Assembly: GCA_963969595.1 (NCBI GenBank)
Contig: OZ018411.1
Coordinates: 2,854,501-2,918,500 of the forward strand
Reading direction: 5' to 3'
From: Neckera pumila
Lineage: Eukaryota > Streptophyta > Bryopsida > Hypnales > Neckeraceae
Length of the DNA: 64,000 nt
The notes under the pieces are model-generated. The model was not told the DNA's origin and did not search any database. It saw only the letters and a program-made list of their open reading frames with translations. Shown in pieces: positions 11,401-22,450 of the stretch (its first letter is position 1; each line of letters starts with the position of its first letter). A program made the translations under genes and the position numbers.

Positions 11401-12057
11401 GAGATATGTGAGACCGTCCATATTAACATCATGCTAAATAGTCCATTCCATTCCATGAATGTTTAATGTGACATCATTTTGTTCTCTTAGATCATACCAA
11501 ACATTGCAAGAGGTATTCATAATGAAAAGTAGATGTTTACATTGATGTCACAAAAAATTTGGACGTCTAAGGTGATGTTTCAAAATACGTCTATGAAAAT
11601 GTCTGGACGTCTGAGTTGATGTCTCAGAAGACGTATAAATGTCTATGTTGACATCTTCAAAGATAATAAGAAAATTCTTAGACAACAAAAAAATATGCTG
11701 ACGTGGCATGCCACGTTAGCCTTGCTAGATGCCACGTCACTTTTCCCGCCACCACATCACATACTATCTCAGATGCCACGTCATGGTAAAAAATGGATGA
11801 AAAAGTTTCCTACGTGGCTGCCCATATACATGTGGCACTTAGGTGGCAGCCACATGGCGGCCTTTGAGGACCCGTTGACCCATTTTTTTTGGACATCCGG
11901 TCCTTCAATATGCTGATGTCCGATGTCAAATCTAATGTCAAACCCGAGTCTTGACCAACGCGATTTTTTGGACGTCCACATAGACATTTCAAGACACCAG
12001 TCGCGACATCAGCACACAGAATCCAGGGATAAAAAAAAACACGAGTTTCTTATAGTG

Positions 12058-12600
12058 TAAGAAGCAAAAACTAAGAACTAAGAGATAACAAGAGGAAACT
12101 AAAAATAAAGAGCACAAACTAAGAAGCAAAAACTAAGAACTAATAGGTAACAAGAAGAAACTAAAAGCAAAGAGCAAAAACTAAGAAGCAAAAACTAAGA
12201 AGCAAAAACTAAGAACTAAGAGATAACAAAAGGAAACGAAAAGTAAAGAGCACAAACTAAGAAGCAAAAACTAAGAACTAAGAGGTAACAAGAGGAAACT
12301 AAAAGCAAAGAGCAAGAAATAGGAAGCAAAAATTAAGAACTAAAAGGTAACAAGAGAAAGTTAAAAGCAAGAAGGAAGAACTAAGAAGCAACAAGAGGCA
12401 AGAATTAAGAAGCAACAAGAAGAAAGAATTTAGAAGCAAAAAGAAACAAGATCTAAAAGGCACTAACAAGAAACAAGATCTAAATGGCATTAACAAGAAA
12501 CAAGAACTAAGAAGCAACATGAAACAAGAGCTAAAAGGCAACAAGAAGGAAAACCTAAGAGGCAATAAGAAAAAAGCAGAAGAAACAAAAATAGCCAAAT
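12058..12600. repeat. A-rich tandem array, 62-bp units, right part
   Basis: Continuation of the array cut by element III. Several more 62-bp units (aactaagagataacaagagg...) follow, then increasingly diverged aacaagaagcaagaacta-type repeats to about 12600. Confidence 0.85.
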
Positions 12601-15600
12601 GCTACACTTTGAAGAGGTAATTCCAAAAGAATGGCAGCTAGGATTTTAAAACCCTAAACTAGTGGTGGCTACATGGAAGTGGCGACTAGGGTTCTAAATC
12701 TCTAGTTATATAACTTGCCCTAGTCATGCACATGACTTGCTCTAGTTATGTGACTTGTCTAAGTTATGCATATGATTTGCTTTTGTCATGTGACTTGTCC
12801 TAGTCATGTACATGTATTGTTTTAGTCATGAAACTAACCAAATATGACTATACTAGGCAACGAAGCTTTTTTAACAATCAAATTTGATCCAAAGTAAATA
12901 TATATATTGATACAAAAATCTTGGGTATGCAACTCATGTATTGAACACAAGGATCATCGGCATTAAAATGCTTAGAAGATGACTTTTGTAAAAAATATCA
13001 AATTAAAAAGACTAAAAAGTTAGGTGAAGACCAAATTAAAAAAATAATTAAATATAAGAAATGTTGGGTTGCATACATATTATAAAACATTCACAATATA
13101 TATAAAGAAATTGGAACACCTATATATAGTTTTAAAATTCCATACAAGAATTTTTTTTCAATTAAAATTATTTTTTTATTAAAAAGCCTAAAAAGTTGGA
13201 TATCTTATCCCATGATACATGTATTGAAATAATTCATATAATTTGGTTTATAATGCTATTATTGTCCTGAAAAATTATTCATTTCATGTATTAATACATT
13301 TTTGGATTCCTTTTGAAAAGGCTCCAACAATTTTCTACATTAAAACAAATTATATCCCTTGAAATTGGACAAAAATGCATTATAAGTGATTATAATCAAA
13401 GTCATATAATATGGGACAATGGAAATTGCGTAACCGGGACTAAAATTCCACAAAATGCATGAAGGAAAGTTGCAAGGCCTTAGCACCTACAGTTATAGCA
13501 AAATAAATCTAAATAGATGCTATGCATTTGTCAAAGTATCTAAGTCCGTGCACAAAGTTTGCAGGAGCAAAAGTATTTGATAGAGGTACTATTTAAAAGC
13601 ATCTTGAAGCAAAAAAGGGATTATATTTTTATAGTCTATATCCTTGTAAAACAATCCAAACAACCATCTTTTAACTGCAATACAAGTGCGCGTGTGCCTA
13701 TAGTAAGCTTCAATCTTTATATGAACAATTTTGTGACTTTTGTAGGGCGTGTAGAGACTCAAAAAATGTAGCTTATATGACATTGCTGAGAATATTTTCA
13801 AGAAAGAAACAAACTTCAACACATAATATATGTGAGTATTTTATCTATATCCTTGAGATAAAGCATGCACCACTATGTTCTTTGTTGTTGAGCTTCAAAT
13901 TATAAGTTGGATATTTAAATATTGTTCAATTGGCATTCTAAGCAATGAACAAGTATTTTCTAATGATAAAGTGTAAGTGGATCAAATCTTAACTAAAACT
14001 GACACAAATTATAAAAATGAGAGGTTTTGAGGTGACTTTACATGGTTTCATCCAATCTAGGCCAAAACTCTAGACTTCCAAATCCAAGTAGAGAAATTTA
14101 AAATGTTTGTGAACTTAAGTTGTAGAGCACTGCATGTCTATTCTAAAATAGTAAATTTTTTTATAATGGGGTATTTTTAGCAAAAATTATGGATTAAATT
14201 TTGTCTCTAAATCATCCTTCAAGACTTCATCCACATTTTCTTTTAGCATATAAGTCTAAATGAGTTAGATTGGATTCAAAATGTCACCTAAATTGTAAAG
14301 TTTCTTTCTAATTTGACTTGGATGGCTTTTTTTCATTTTTAATCCAAAACTAACACTCTTGACTATTTCATTTCATCATATTTTATCTTCTTTAATTTTT
14401 ATCTATTTTTGAAATTGTAATATATTATTGGAAATCTCTAGAAATTACCTAAGTGATCTTGAATTCAAAGTTGGACTTTAGTAAATTTTTAAAAGTGTGA
14501 CTTAAACGTCTTAATTTCTAATGTAACTATGCTTTCTATAAGAAGAGAAATAACAAAGTGCCCAATTTAAGAATATGCCTTGAAATCTGTTTCTACCACA
14601 TCTCCATTCTCCAATACTCATATTGTAATCGTAATTGTATTGTGAGGCTTGCATTGATCCATTTTAATCTCTTTTTGTTGCATTTTTTGTGTCTTTATAT
14701 ATACAATTTAAATGATGACTTTTATAACAAGTTGTATAAATTCTATCTATGATCTTATTCTTTTCTTTCTACCTATTTCTTTCTACCTTTCCCTCTTGAC
14801 TTTCTCTAAATTGTTTTCTACATTTTTCCTATTTTTCTTTTCTTTTTTTGGATATTTTAGAATGAAAACATTTGACTTCTATTTCTACTAATTAATTTCT
14901 AATTACTTATAAATCAAACAATTGTAATGACATAAGCCTCATAATTGCTCACTAAATATATATTTAAGACTTTAAAACTCCATTTGGTCAACTATGCATG
15001 TTATAATCAACAATTTTTTTCTATTAATATATAGTCAAACCTCTATAAGGGGGTCAAATTAGATCTTCTAACTATGCCCAAAGCTTCAAGTGGCAACTTG
15101 GAACTTCTACTTCTACTTCAAACTCTTAGACTCTCAATACAAATTGCACTCCTCACTTACTCTTGCTCCATAGCCACTCGGGTATGAATTTTTCTCACAC
15201 TCCTTTTTTTCCTCTTTAGATTAGAGTTTTCCAAGCTTCAATTGTTTTTTCTAAAGTCTACAACCTTCTATCTACAATCTACATCACTAGATGAAATGTA
15301 TTAGATTTCACTTTGTATTAATCAATCTAATTAGCTTTCAATTTGTATCACAATCATCAACCTCACAAAAACTTCCAATAATGGGATAAAGCAAGCCCGG
15401 TTTCTCACCTAGGTTCTTAATTTTGGTACTACCTTGGTGTTATAGTTTGTTCATAGGCTTTACTTCCTCTCTAATTTCCCCCTAAATCCTTAAAAAAATA
15501 TAATTATCTCCTGTTGTTAATTGCTTTATTCCTCTCTACTTCCCTTCTAAGTCCTATGAAAATTTTAATTATATTAATTAAAATATAAGCATATGCCTTT

Positions 15601-15690
15601 CCAAATTATTTGATGCTAGTTTTATAGGAGACGTTGAATCCCAAAAAATAATGTTTTTTTAATAGACATGAAATAAAGCCACACATACAC
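12601..15690. other. AT-rich interior of element II, no gene seen
   Basis: This stretch is strongly AT-rich with no reading frame I can support and no family homology. Short open frames (for example 13559-13771 and 14558-14752) show no domain or splice context. A few gtcatg/agtcatgtgactt repeats at 12715-12830 resemble the subterminal motifs of the surrounding element. Confidence 0.6.
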
Positions 15691-16559
15691 TCAAAAAAAT
15701 GACCATAATGGCCACATTATAAGAGAGACATCTTAGATTGCTCATTTTTTCCTTGGGTGGCCTCCAAAAAAAAAAATGGCTACCAAAAAAATGTAATTAC
15801 AAAATATGACTGACAAAAAAATATGACTACAAAATATGATTGAGGCAAAAATATAACTAGATACTCTCCAAACATATTTCCCGCCCAAATTTTCTTTAGG
15901 CTATTTGAAAATTTAAAATATATAAGTTAAAACATAAATGTGTGCCACTCCAAATGATTAGCTGCCAATTCTATAATGGACACAGCATTTAAATTTTTTT
16001 TTAATAGGCAATCATGAAATAAAGTCACAAATTTACTAACAAAAAAATGTAATTACAAAATATGATTGTTATAAAAATATGACTGCTAAAAAAATATGAC
16101 TGTAGAAATGACTAAGGCAAAAATATAACTACCCGCCCAAATTTCCCTCGGCTGCTCCAAAAGAAAAAAAAATGTCACTACCATGGAAAAATGACTACAA
16201 AATATGACTAATGCAAAAATACGATTGCCCACCTAAATTTCCCTTGGGCTGCCCCAAAAGAAAAAAATGTCACAACCATGGAGATATGACTGCAAAGTAT
16301 GCCTCTAGCAAAAAAATGACTTGCAATATGACTTGACATTCCCAAACATGTTCCTTGCCGTTCCCTACAAAGTATTTTGGCATTCCCAACAAGCATATAG
16401 TATACGCCCATGCGGTACAAGGCCAAAAAATGACTAGCAGTCATATTTTGCAGTTGTATTTTTCACCAAGGTATTGGCTTCCAAGAATATGATTGCGAGT
16501 AGTCGCCAGTCATCTCCAGTCATATTTTGCAGTCATAAAATACCCGTTTTCTTGTAGTG

Positions 16560-17490
16560 TACAGATAAACGTCGTTTTGCATGTGCATGCCTATTCAATG
16601 ATGTATGTGTTCTTACGAGTTTATGTCAACTTTGTATTTATTGCTTATCTTTGTCTTTGAGTATCACAATTTTGTAGTCCAATCGTCTCTTAATTTCAAC
16701 AGTTGCTTTTTGGTGTTTTTACCCATAAGATATTGTCCCAATGAATACCACGTCTTTTGTTATCCCAGCAATGCATCTCAATTTTTGACCATTTTGTTTG
16801 TGAGTACTTTCTTTGTTTTTTTGCAGCCTTATAGAGCGCCACCAATTTCTTAGCTGCGATTTTGAGCTTGTTTGTGCAAAAGGTTTGATTGAAGCTTTGA
16901 TATCCAAAAAAGGATCTATAAAGCCCTTCTTCTTTATTCAGGTTTTGCATAGGAGAAGGGAAACAATATTTGGTACAGAGTTTGGCTCTTTTATGCCCTG
17001 GGAGATCCTATAGGTTCATGGTTGCTCGCAATTCAAATATAGAGAATAAATTTAGAGTTTAGTTCATAGTTTGACAATTGTTCAAATTTACACCATTCCT
17101 TGTCAATGTCACAAAGAATGTGGATTTGTTTATACAGTGGTGAATATATTCCAATTTTCTAAGGAGCATCAAAATTATTGTATGCCATATGAATTATTTG
17201 ACATGCGCTTGCACAAATCACCATTGATCACCATCTTGGAATCAAATCAGTGCCCAAATCAACAACAAGATTAACAATTTTTTGTTCCTAGATCAATACT
17301 TTTTTGCTCAAACTTAACAATTTTTTGTTTTGAATTCAACACTTTTATATTCCAAATTAATAGTTTTTTGTTAAGAAATCAACACTTTTTTGTTCACAAC
17401 TACCCAAATCAGCTCGTCCAAATCAACAAAAATAATCAACACTTTTGTATTGAATTTTTGTTGATTTGGTCAATGAATTTTCTAGTAGTG
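16560..17490. other. Right arm of element I
   Basis: Mostly non-coding. An exon-like frame follows an AG at 16827 (tttttgcag) and reads LIERHQFLSCDFELVCAKGL then SKKGSIKPFFFIQVLHRR, ending with a stop at 17011. I do not recognise it; it may be another captured fragment. From about 17270 to 17490 the motif caacactttt / caattttttgtt is repeated as the subterminal repeat leading to the terminus. Confidence 0.5.
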
Positions 17491-18025
17491 AGGTCATTTT
17501 CAGGATTCAATGAAGGCAGTACAGAACCTAGCTTGAAGGTTCTTTAGGGTGGAATTTGTATTGCATGAGGCAACGGTGGCTGCTATAAGCCTTAGATCCA
17601 TTCAGGAGGAGGACAAAACTTTAAAAAAATTTCCATGGAGAATAGGCTTCAATCCAGAAAACCCACCGGTGGAAGTGGACATGGCTCATGTCATTAGAGT
17701 CCAGTTTCCAGAACTGGAGCCAGTAATCCTAATGGAGGAATGGCTCAAGGTTTTGGCAACTGTAATTGATGAGGGCTTAGCGATGGAGAATAAAGAGTTG
17801 CCATATAAAAGACCAAGTGGGCCACTGATCACAGTTAGGGTTAAGAAAATAACTAAGCTGCCCGGCACTATTTGTATTCCAGGTATGGAAGGTCCAGAAC
17901 AGGTCCCTGAGCATTCGCCACTCACACAAGCAAGAGAAAATACAACAAAGACGGTACTTGAGGCAATGCCAATGGCAGAATTAAGGAAGGACTCTAATAT
18001 TCTAGCAATTCACAGAGTAGAGTTC
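17491..18025 (+). pseudogene. LINE ORF1, DUF4283-like piece
   Basis: The frame continues from the 5' piece across the CACTA excision point (GHFQDSMKAVQNLA, a TGA, then RFFRVEFVLHEATVAAISLR). It goes on with PWRIGFNPENPPVEVDMAHV, EEWLKVLATVIDEGLAMENK and KRPSGPLITVRVKKITKLPG. This resembles the DUF4283 region of plant LINE ORF1 proteins (conserved W, IG/IDEGL, and a basic VRV core). It ends where the 1.04-kb CACTA derivative inserted. Confidence 0.7.
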
Positions 18026-19065
18026 CACTAGTAGAAAAAAATAGTGACCAAATTAACAAAAATCAATACAAAAGTGTTGATTTTTTTTGTTGATTTGGAC
18101 ATGTTGATTCGGGTACTTTTTAACACAAAAGTTTTGATTTTTTTGTTAATTGGATCAATTTTTTTATTTTTATTTTTATTTTTTAATAAAATGATGCCAC
18201 ATGGCAACGGTAGTGTACGCCACGTGGCACATCGCCAAATCAGCAAGCCACGTCGGATGCCCGCCACGTGGCAAGCCATGTAGGCAACCCCTCCACATGG
18301 GTAGGCTACCTAGGCGTCCACGTGGCAAATGTAGCGCTAGCCAAGTTTGAACCTTGCACCTCTTACTTGGGGTGCAAGGTTTGAACCATTGCACTACACA
18401 CTCACATACATGTGCATGTGTAGAATACTTATTTATTTATGTAGTTTATGTGGGGGTTTTTTGGAATTTTTCAAATTCAGCAGACTTTGGAGGCCATTTA
18501 GTAATAGAAAAAAAACTTTTAAGAAAAAGCTTTGAACTAAGAAAAATTGCTAAATCAAAGTATCTTTCATCTCCAAAAATTCTTTTACAATTTCAAATCT
18601 CCAATCAAAAGTTATGAATAAATTTCAGAGAGGGTCTTTCATGATGTCAAAAAAAAAGTTCAATTCAACCCCGCTCTGAAATTTATTCATAACTTTTGAC
18701 TAAAGATTTGAAATTGCAGACGGATTTTTGGAGATGAACTATACTTTTATTTATCAATTTTTTTAGTTCAAAGATTTTCTTAAATTTTTTTTTTTTTTAT
18801 TACTAAATGGCCTCTAAAGTCTGCTGACTTTGAAAAATACCAAATTGTGAATGATTTAGTTGTTGTTTTTTAAATCACATTATTTATAGAATACTAACCA
18901 TGGTGATTTAGACATTTTTCAAATCACAAAAGTGTTGATTTTTTTGTTGATTTAAAGTTGCAGTATCCAAATCAACAAAAAAATGTTCAAATAGACGATA
19001 CAATATCAAAATCAATACTTTTGTATTGGTGTTTTGTTGATTTGGTCACTGTTTTTCTACAAGTG
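18026..19065. mobile_element. 1.04-kb CACTA derivative with a long internal foldback
   Basis: The ends are CACTAGTAGAAAAAAATAGT at 18026 and, inverted, CACTTGTAGAAAAACAGTGA from 19065. The target duplication ttc is at 18023-18025 and 19066-19068. Subterminal sequence (ACCAAATTAACAAAAATCAA) matches the right end of element I, so it is probably a deletion relative of the same family. The centre is a large imperfect palindrome (18460-18840). A cluster of CACGTG sites lies at 18220-18330. Confidence 0.88.
18460..18840. repeat. Large inverted repeat, about 175-bp arms
   Basis: The left arm begins near 18460 (tttttcaaattcagcagact) and runs to about 18637 (gaataaatttcagagagggt). The right arm, 18663-18840, is its imperfect inverse (ctctgaaatttattcataac ... 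agtctgctgactttgaaaaa). Only about 25 bases separate the arms. A transcript would fold into a long hairpin. Confidence 0.85.
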
Positions 19066-20276
19066 TTCAGAGTATAGTCAATACAAATACGCAAATAGGG
19101 CAAACTTCAATTGCACAGAAGATGGCAAAGAAGTCTCAGTCCAGAATTTTAGAAGGGTCATCAAGTCCTCTTCAGGGTCAGGTAGTTAGTAAGCAAGGGA
19201 TTACAGGGCAATCGCAGGCTGCAAAGAAGATGGCAGAAGTGTCACTTCCCAAGGTAACAAAGCAGCCGGTTGCTCAGACCTTGGTTTTCAAGGCTAAGGA
19301 GGTGCTCCCTCAAGCAGAACAGATGGGGGCAAAAAAGGCTCAAATAGGCGCAAGAGAAGTGCCAACAAGCCTTCCTCGAGGTCAGGTGGTGTGCAAACGT
19401 ACAGATCACGATGAGGGTCAGGATGCAAATTATCCGGAGAGAAGGGTGGCACGAGCCGAGTGTCCGGGTTCAGAGGAGACTTAGAATCAAGCCTAGCTCG
19501 AGTTGGATGCGGAGATTACTTGGTCTCAGGAGAGCATCTTGACAACATTGAATAAAAAAGTAGGAGAGCAGGCAAGAGAAATGCTGAAGGTGGTAAATCC
19601 TATATGGCAAGCAAATCCTTTGCAACAAGAGCAATTGGAGAGAGCTCGGGTAGCTTTTGCTGAACAATCCCCGATAATGCTGCAATTTCACTGCCCAGGG
19701 TCGAGTCAGATACCTCAGGAGATTCAAAAGAATAGTCAATTAGGCGCTGATGGAACTTGGAAGGAGGCTGACTTTCCACCACTAGGCACAACATTTTGTT
19801 GCAACTATAGAAAACAAGAAAGGGAACAGGGGGGTTTTATGGCAGAAAATCCCCTTCTTGGAAAGTTTTAGAAGCACACGAATGAGAGGCAATCGACCAA
19901 TGTCCCAGAAAGTTGGTGGGGGGCGTGGTCAGAGGGGGATATGGATAATGCTTTTCAAATTTATCCAACTCAAGCCTCACACACAAGAGCCAGATTTTTG
20001 TCCATAAAGTCGGTGATATATAAGGATAGAGATGATGGAGCTGAGGTCCTTTTGTTTGAGGAGAAGGACAAATTACCATCCATCCCCTCCACACTTGGTT
20101 TGGTGTTTGTAGAGGGGAGTTCACAGCATCAGACATTAAGCTCTCGATTTTGATAGCATTGCTAGCACAGGTGAAGGCTACGATTAGAAAACCAACAAAA
20201 TTTTTGGAATGGGATCAGGTGCAATGGCTTGGACTTTGGGACCAGAAGGGGAACGCCAAGGAACTTACAATCCTGG
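19066..20276 (+). pseudogene. LINE ORF1, linker and C-terminal piece
   Basis: From about 19122 the frame is Q/K/S/P-rich (VSKQGITGQSQAAKKMAEVS). A stop at 19482 is followed by LDAEITWSQESILTTLNKKV, GEQAREMLKVVNPIWQANPL and DGTWKEADFPPLG. After a further frame change it reads LEWDQVQWLGLWDQKGNAKE then LTILV at 20276. The low-complexity linker and W-rich tail suit the ORF1 of a plant LINE. It is broken by stops and by the insertion that begins at 20277. Confidence 0.6.
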
Positions 20277-22198
20277 TGTGAGCCCCCAAATTAGCACTTT
20301 GGACTCTGGGTTTATTTTTTGCAATGTATGTTAGTTTTTAGTCCTATTTCGTGCATATAGTATGGAATAAGTAGTTGAGAGGGATTTGGCAGAAGTCCCT
20401 ACCAAGTCAGTGAGGAGTCTTTCTAAAATCGTGAGAAGTACAACATATTGTATCTTTCATGATTTAGGCCCTAAATTAGAACTTAAGAGAATAAATTAGC
20501 CTTTCCAAGAGAAGTGAGGATGTGAAAGTTAGCCAGCCCTAGTGTCTCGTCCATGTGAAACTAAGCCTGCAAGTGGCATGTAACGACCTAGCTAAGTAAG
20601 AGGGTCTACTAATAGGTTTACAAGAGTCTAGATCCAATTCACGAAGGATTTGGAATAATTATGATATATTATAGGTAATTTAAGAATATCAAGCCAGAAT
20701 GCAAAGTAGACAAAGGGTTAGGTGATTGGAATATAAAAAAAGATGCTTTTAGGGTAAAAGCATGCCAAGAGGTCAACTTAAGAGCCGATCATCTACAACA
20801 AAACCCGGTACCATATCAATTTCCTCCCGGGTGGAAATTATTAAAGAGCATCTGATTTTAGTCTCCTTATGAACTGTATTATAGGAGATTTGGTTTTGTC
20901 CTTAGCTTGCGGGAATTCTCAAAAGGTTGCCCCAAAAGTTTCGGGATTTTACAAAACTCCACGATGACTCCATGAGAAGTCAACCGCCTTTGAAATTGAT
21001 GGTAAATTCATAGAAATTCATAGAAATTTTAATGAGATTTTTCACTAGTTGAAGTTTTGACCTTTTCTTTGAAGTTATCGTTAGTAGTTTTTACAGGCAA
21101 AATTAGCCTGGAAGAAGGGGGTTGGGGATCCCTTAGACTAATTTGGGTCTTTTGAACGCAATAGCACAATCGGTTTTCAATTTCAAGTTGTTCCTTAAAA
21201 GATAGAGAGGGTCCAGCTATAGGTTTGACTTTTTAGAAGTAATTAGTGGTATTTCTAAGTTATTTCACAAAATATTTTGGTTAGAAACAAAGATTGGATT
21301 TAGTTAAGATCTCAAATCTTTCCTAAAAAACCCTCTTTGACTAAACTAAGAGTATTTGAAAATATCTTAAGATTAAAATGCATAATATCCTCGGGGAGGG
21401 CACTTGGTTCTACTACTACAAACCACGTGCGAACAAGTGGTTTCTAATAAACTATAATTTCAACCTAAAATTTTGAGCATTGTTTGGTAATGACTATAGG
21501 TTTCTATTGCCAAAATTTCCAACTCAAATGAAATATGGAATGATTTCTAGAAGAAGTTGAAAATGAACCTAAAATGGCATATTTTTCAACTCAAATATTT
21601 ATAGAGAACACATTTAGATGACTATTGCATCAATATTCAACTCAAATGAGCTTTCAATAGAGAATTATTTTTAAGATTTTTTTGTTCATTTTTTAGACAA
21701 TTTTTGAGGATATAATATAGGGGTGTGAAAGTTATTTTTCAGTTCTGCAGTGTATCTATTTACTTCAAAAATTTGTAACTAATTATCATTAGCAAATAAA
21801 AATATCAATAATTCAAAACATAAACTTTCAAATTAGGAGAATATATTCATATTTTTTTTGTTTTCATTTACTTAAATTTTAGGATATAATATAGGGGGTA
21901 CAAAGTTTTGTTCGCACGTTGTTTGGATTAGATACACTAAGTGCACCCCCCGAGATAATATCCTAAGGTAAAATTAGTTAAAATCCTAAATATCTTTGGA
22001 AAAAATCTAAGGTTTTACTTGGACAAGATTTCCTTGCTAATTAAGGCTTGTTCTAGAAAATTCTTAGATTAAACAAAGATTATTTAGGAAATATCTTAGG
22101 GTAGTTTAGGAATTAGCTTAGGATTAATTAGGTGAGTTTTTGGACAAAAGCGTACGATATCTCGCGGTAAATCAAGGAGGTGGGACTTCTTGAAAAGT

Positions 22199-22207
22199 AT
22201 AAAAGGC
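22199..22207 (+). promoter_or_regulatory. TATA-like box
   Basis: tataaaagg stands in otherwise ordinary sequence about 60 bases before the 48-bp tandem repeats, in the ORF1 insertion. It may be a transposon promoter; no transcript evidence is available. Confidence 0.35.
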
Positions 22208-22258
22208 CTTCCTTCGAGGTTTCCTCAACCCCTTTTTTTTGTTCACTGATACGTTGCC

Positions 22259-22450
22259 AAAGTGTGGAAGACCTACACTTTGATTTTGCTCACTGAAACT
22301 CTGCCCAAAGTGTGGAAGACCCACACTTTGATTTTGCTCACTGAAACTCTGCCCAAAGTGTGGAAGACCCACACTTTGATTTTGCTCACTGAAACTCTGC
22401 CCAAAGTGTGGAAGACCCACACTTTGATTTTGCTTACCAACACTTTGTCG
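22259..22450. repeat. 48-bp tandem repeat, four copies, each with a hairpin
   Basis: The units start at 22259, 22307, 22355 and 22403; the last is partly diverged. Each contains aaagtgtgg-aagac-ccacacttt (acctacac in the first copy), a 9-bp stem. Units 2 and 3 are identical. Because 48 is divisible by three, all frames on both strands stay open and repeat; this is not evidence for a protein. Confidence 0.95.

Larger units (their letters stand above)
10125..12057. mobile_element. 1.93-kb CACTA element (element III) inserted in the tandem array
   Basis: The left end is CACTATAAGAAACCCGTTG; the right end, inverted, is CACTATAAGAAACTCGTG. The target duplication taa is at 10122-10124 and 12058-12060. 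Removing it restores the 62-bp array unit (caagaactaagaagcaaaaa) exactly. The interior repeats gacgtc, gatgtc and gacatc motifs. It also contains a 301-bp tandem duplication and clusters of ACGT-core sites (for example about 10541-10582 and 11699-11740). There is no transposase; it is a short non-autonomous element. Confidence 0.9.
8273..16559. mobile_element. 8.3-kb CACTA element (element II) nested in element I
   Basis: The left end is CACTACAATAAAAACAATG at 8273; the right end, read inverted, is CACTACAAGAAAACGGG from 16559. Both continue into TTTTATGACTG. The target duplication tac is at 8270-8272 and 16560-16562. Subterminal regions (about 8280-9310 and 15690-16559) are crowded with short motifs such as atatgact and agtcatatt in both orientations, typical of the TNPA-binding subterminal repeats of CACTA elements. 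The interior holds a 62-bp tandem array interrupted by a third CACTA element. No transposase frame is visible, so it looks non-autonomous. Confidence 0.85.
266..17490 (+). mobile_element. 17.2-kb CACTA element (element I) carrying host gene fragments
   Basis: The left end is CACTACTAGAAAAT at 266; the right end is its exact inverse, ATTTTCTAGTAGTG, ending at 17490. A 3-bp target duplication, agg, lies at 263-265 and 17491-17493. Taking the element out with one agg rejoins the LINE ORF1 frame. CACTA ends and 3-bp duplications are hallmarks of the En/Spm (CACTA) superfamily. Both subterminal regions repeat motifs of the type ATCAACAAAA. I see no TNPD-like transposase, so it is probably non-autonomous. 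Its cargo includes farnesylcysteine lyase, CCT-motif and dynamin GED fragments plus a nested 8.3-kb CACTA element. Without nested DNA it is about 8.9 kb. The strand given is that of the cargo genes. Confidence 0.88.

Noticed and set aside
11172..11456. Minus-strand Y/I-rich frame
   Set aside because: It is a by-product of the tgtatggtatat-type repeats in element III.
12299..12598. Minus-strand F/L/C/S-rich frame as a membrane protein
   Set aside because: It is the complement of the A-rich aagaagcaa repeat, so hydrophobic codons arise automatically.
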